33,720 nt of DNA from NCBI GenBank assembly GCA_023262495.1, contig JALRAS010000003.1, positions 26,692 through 60,411 on the forward strand. Reading direction: 5' to 3'. Shown here piece by piece: positions 33,389 through 33,720 of the stretch. This DNA comes from Bacteroidia bacterium. GTDB lineage: Bacteria; Bacteroidota; Bacteroidia; UBA4408. The notes beneath the pieces were generated by a model, which searched no databases, was not told where the DNA came from, and saw only the letters and a list, made by a program, of their open reading frames with translations. Both the position numbers and the translations under genes were made by a program. The stretch's first letter is position 1; each line of letters begins with the position of its first letter.

Positions 33389-33486
33389 AATCCCGCTTAG
33401 CAGGTGTTTTCAATCCATTGAACCAATAGATTGAATTACAGCCGTTTCAGCGATTCCGCATTTTCTCATGCTGAATTTGGGGTAAA
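33389..33486 (+). repeat. dispersed intergenic element, copy 3, with several hairpins
   Basis: The element opens with the 22-base segment (33389-33410) that is an exact inverted copy of 27941-27962. A 12-bp stem with one mismatch follows (TTCAATCCATTG at 33409-33420, loop AAC, CAATAGATTGAA at 33424-33435), and then the hairpin CCGCATTTTCTCATGCTG around 33463-33480. It lies between the rplT terminator and the cytochrome gene. No start codon and frame combination suggests a protein. Confidence 0.7.
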
Positions 33487-33496
33487 TCAATCCCAT

Positions 33497-33528
33497 AAAA
33501 AAAGCCTCCCGGTTAAGGGAGGCCTTTT
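33497..33528 (-). terminator. intrinsic terminator of rplT
   Basis: On the minus strand the stem GCCTCCC / GGGAGGC has a 6-base loop and is followed by seven T. It lies 22 bases beyond the rplT stop. Confidence 0.88.
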
Positions 33529-33550
33529 ACCAATTATTAAGTGATTAAAA

Positions 33551-33720
33551 TTATTTTACACTATCAACAACTGCTTTAAATGCAGCCGGGTGATTCATCG
33601 CTAAGTCAGCTAAAACCTTACGGTTTAATTGAACATTCTTAGCATGAATTTTACCCATAAATTGAGAGTAAGATAATCCATGAGGGCGAACACCGGCATT
33701 GATTCTTTGAACCCATAACG
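33551..33720 (-). CDS. rplT: 50S ribosomal protein L20, C-terminal part
   Basis: The last 56 codons of L20, a primary 23S rRNA-binding protein needed early in assembly of the large subunit. The visible sequence includes [20 protein letters not shown] and [19 protein letters not shown], then [12 protein letters not shown] and TAA at 33551-33553. The rest of the gene lies beyond the window on the minus strand, where rpmI and infC would usually be found. A strong terminator follows. Confidence 0.95.
   Translation of the reverse strand, partial: LWVQRINAGVRPHGLSYSQFMGKIHAKNVQLNRKVLADLAMNHPAAFKAVVDSVK

Noticed and set aside
1-33720. Insertion sequence, prophage, tRNA or rRNA
   Set aside because: No transposase, integrase, structural phage gene or tRNA-like fold was seen in any gap.

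Overview
The window looks like a chromosomal segment of an uncultured or little-studied member of the Bacteroidota. The evidence is secreted proteins ending in a type IX secretion (T9SS) sorting domain with the usual PNP..D motif and a terminal G-[LI]-Y segment, Bacteroidota-type -7 promoter boxes (TAnnTTTG) in front of many genes, very little Shine-Dalgarno signal, an A+T-rich composition, and lineage-typical families (DUF1599 beside folP, DUF2805, DUF2461, a PorE-like OmpA protein, ECF sigma cassettes). No phage, transposase, tRNA, rRNA or CRISPR locus is visible.

Layout. 0-2.3 kb (minus strand): cystathionine beta-synthase followed by a secreted protein with Ig-like repeats that appears truncated at the window edge. 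2.7-8.7 kb: a T9SS-exported M43-type metalloprotease, a YjjG-like nucleotidase, DUF1599, folP, and a second secreted metalloprotease starting 2 bases after folP. 8.7-10.8 kb (minus strand): a membrane protein fused to a thioredoxin-like domain, a small lipoprotein, and DUF2461. 10.9-20.4 kb: a PorE-like OmpA protein, purM, dnaB, and a 1457-residue alpha-2-macroglobulin-like protein. 20.6-25.9 kb: YceI, 3-hydroxyacyl-CoA dehydrogenase, a secreted two-repeat protein, and a WbpD/WbpB pair for an N-acetylated diamino-uronic sugar. 25.9-28.3 kb: DUF2805 and an AAA/DUF4143 ATPase whose promoter abuts a ten-unit 22-bp tandem repeat array. 28.3-32.4 kb: a transketolase C-terminal subunit, then an ECF sigma factor, a putative membrane-bound regulator, a Spy-like periplasmic protein and an outer-membrane protein in one direction. 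32.4-33.7 kb: gene remnants, a cytochrome c lipoprotein gene that seems frameshifted, a structured intergenic repeat, and the 3' end of rplT.

How the parts fit together. Most genes are core metabolism (sulfur amino acids, folate, purines, replication, fatty acids) interleaved with envelope and secreted proteins. The sigma factor cassette has the look of an envelope-stress regulon with its own sensor and output. The most unusual non-coding signals are the 22-bp array beside the ATPase gene, a structured intergenic repeat found in inverted orientation at about 27.9 and 33.4 kb (with hairpin relatives at 24.1 and possibly 28.2 kb), and promoters that sit so close to purM and dnaB that their transcripts may be leaderless.
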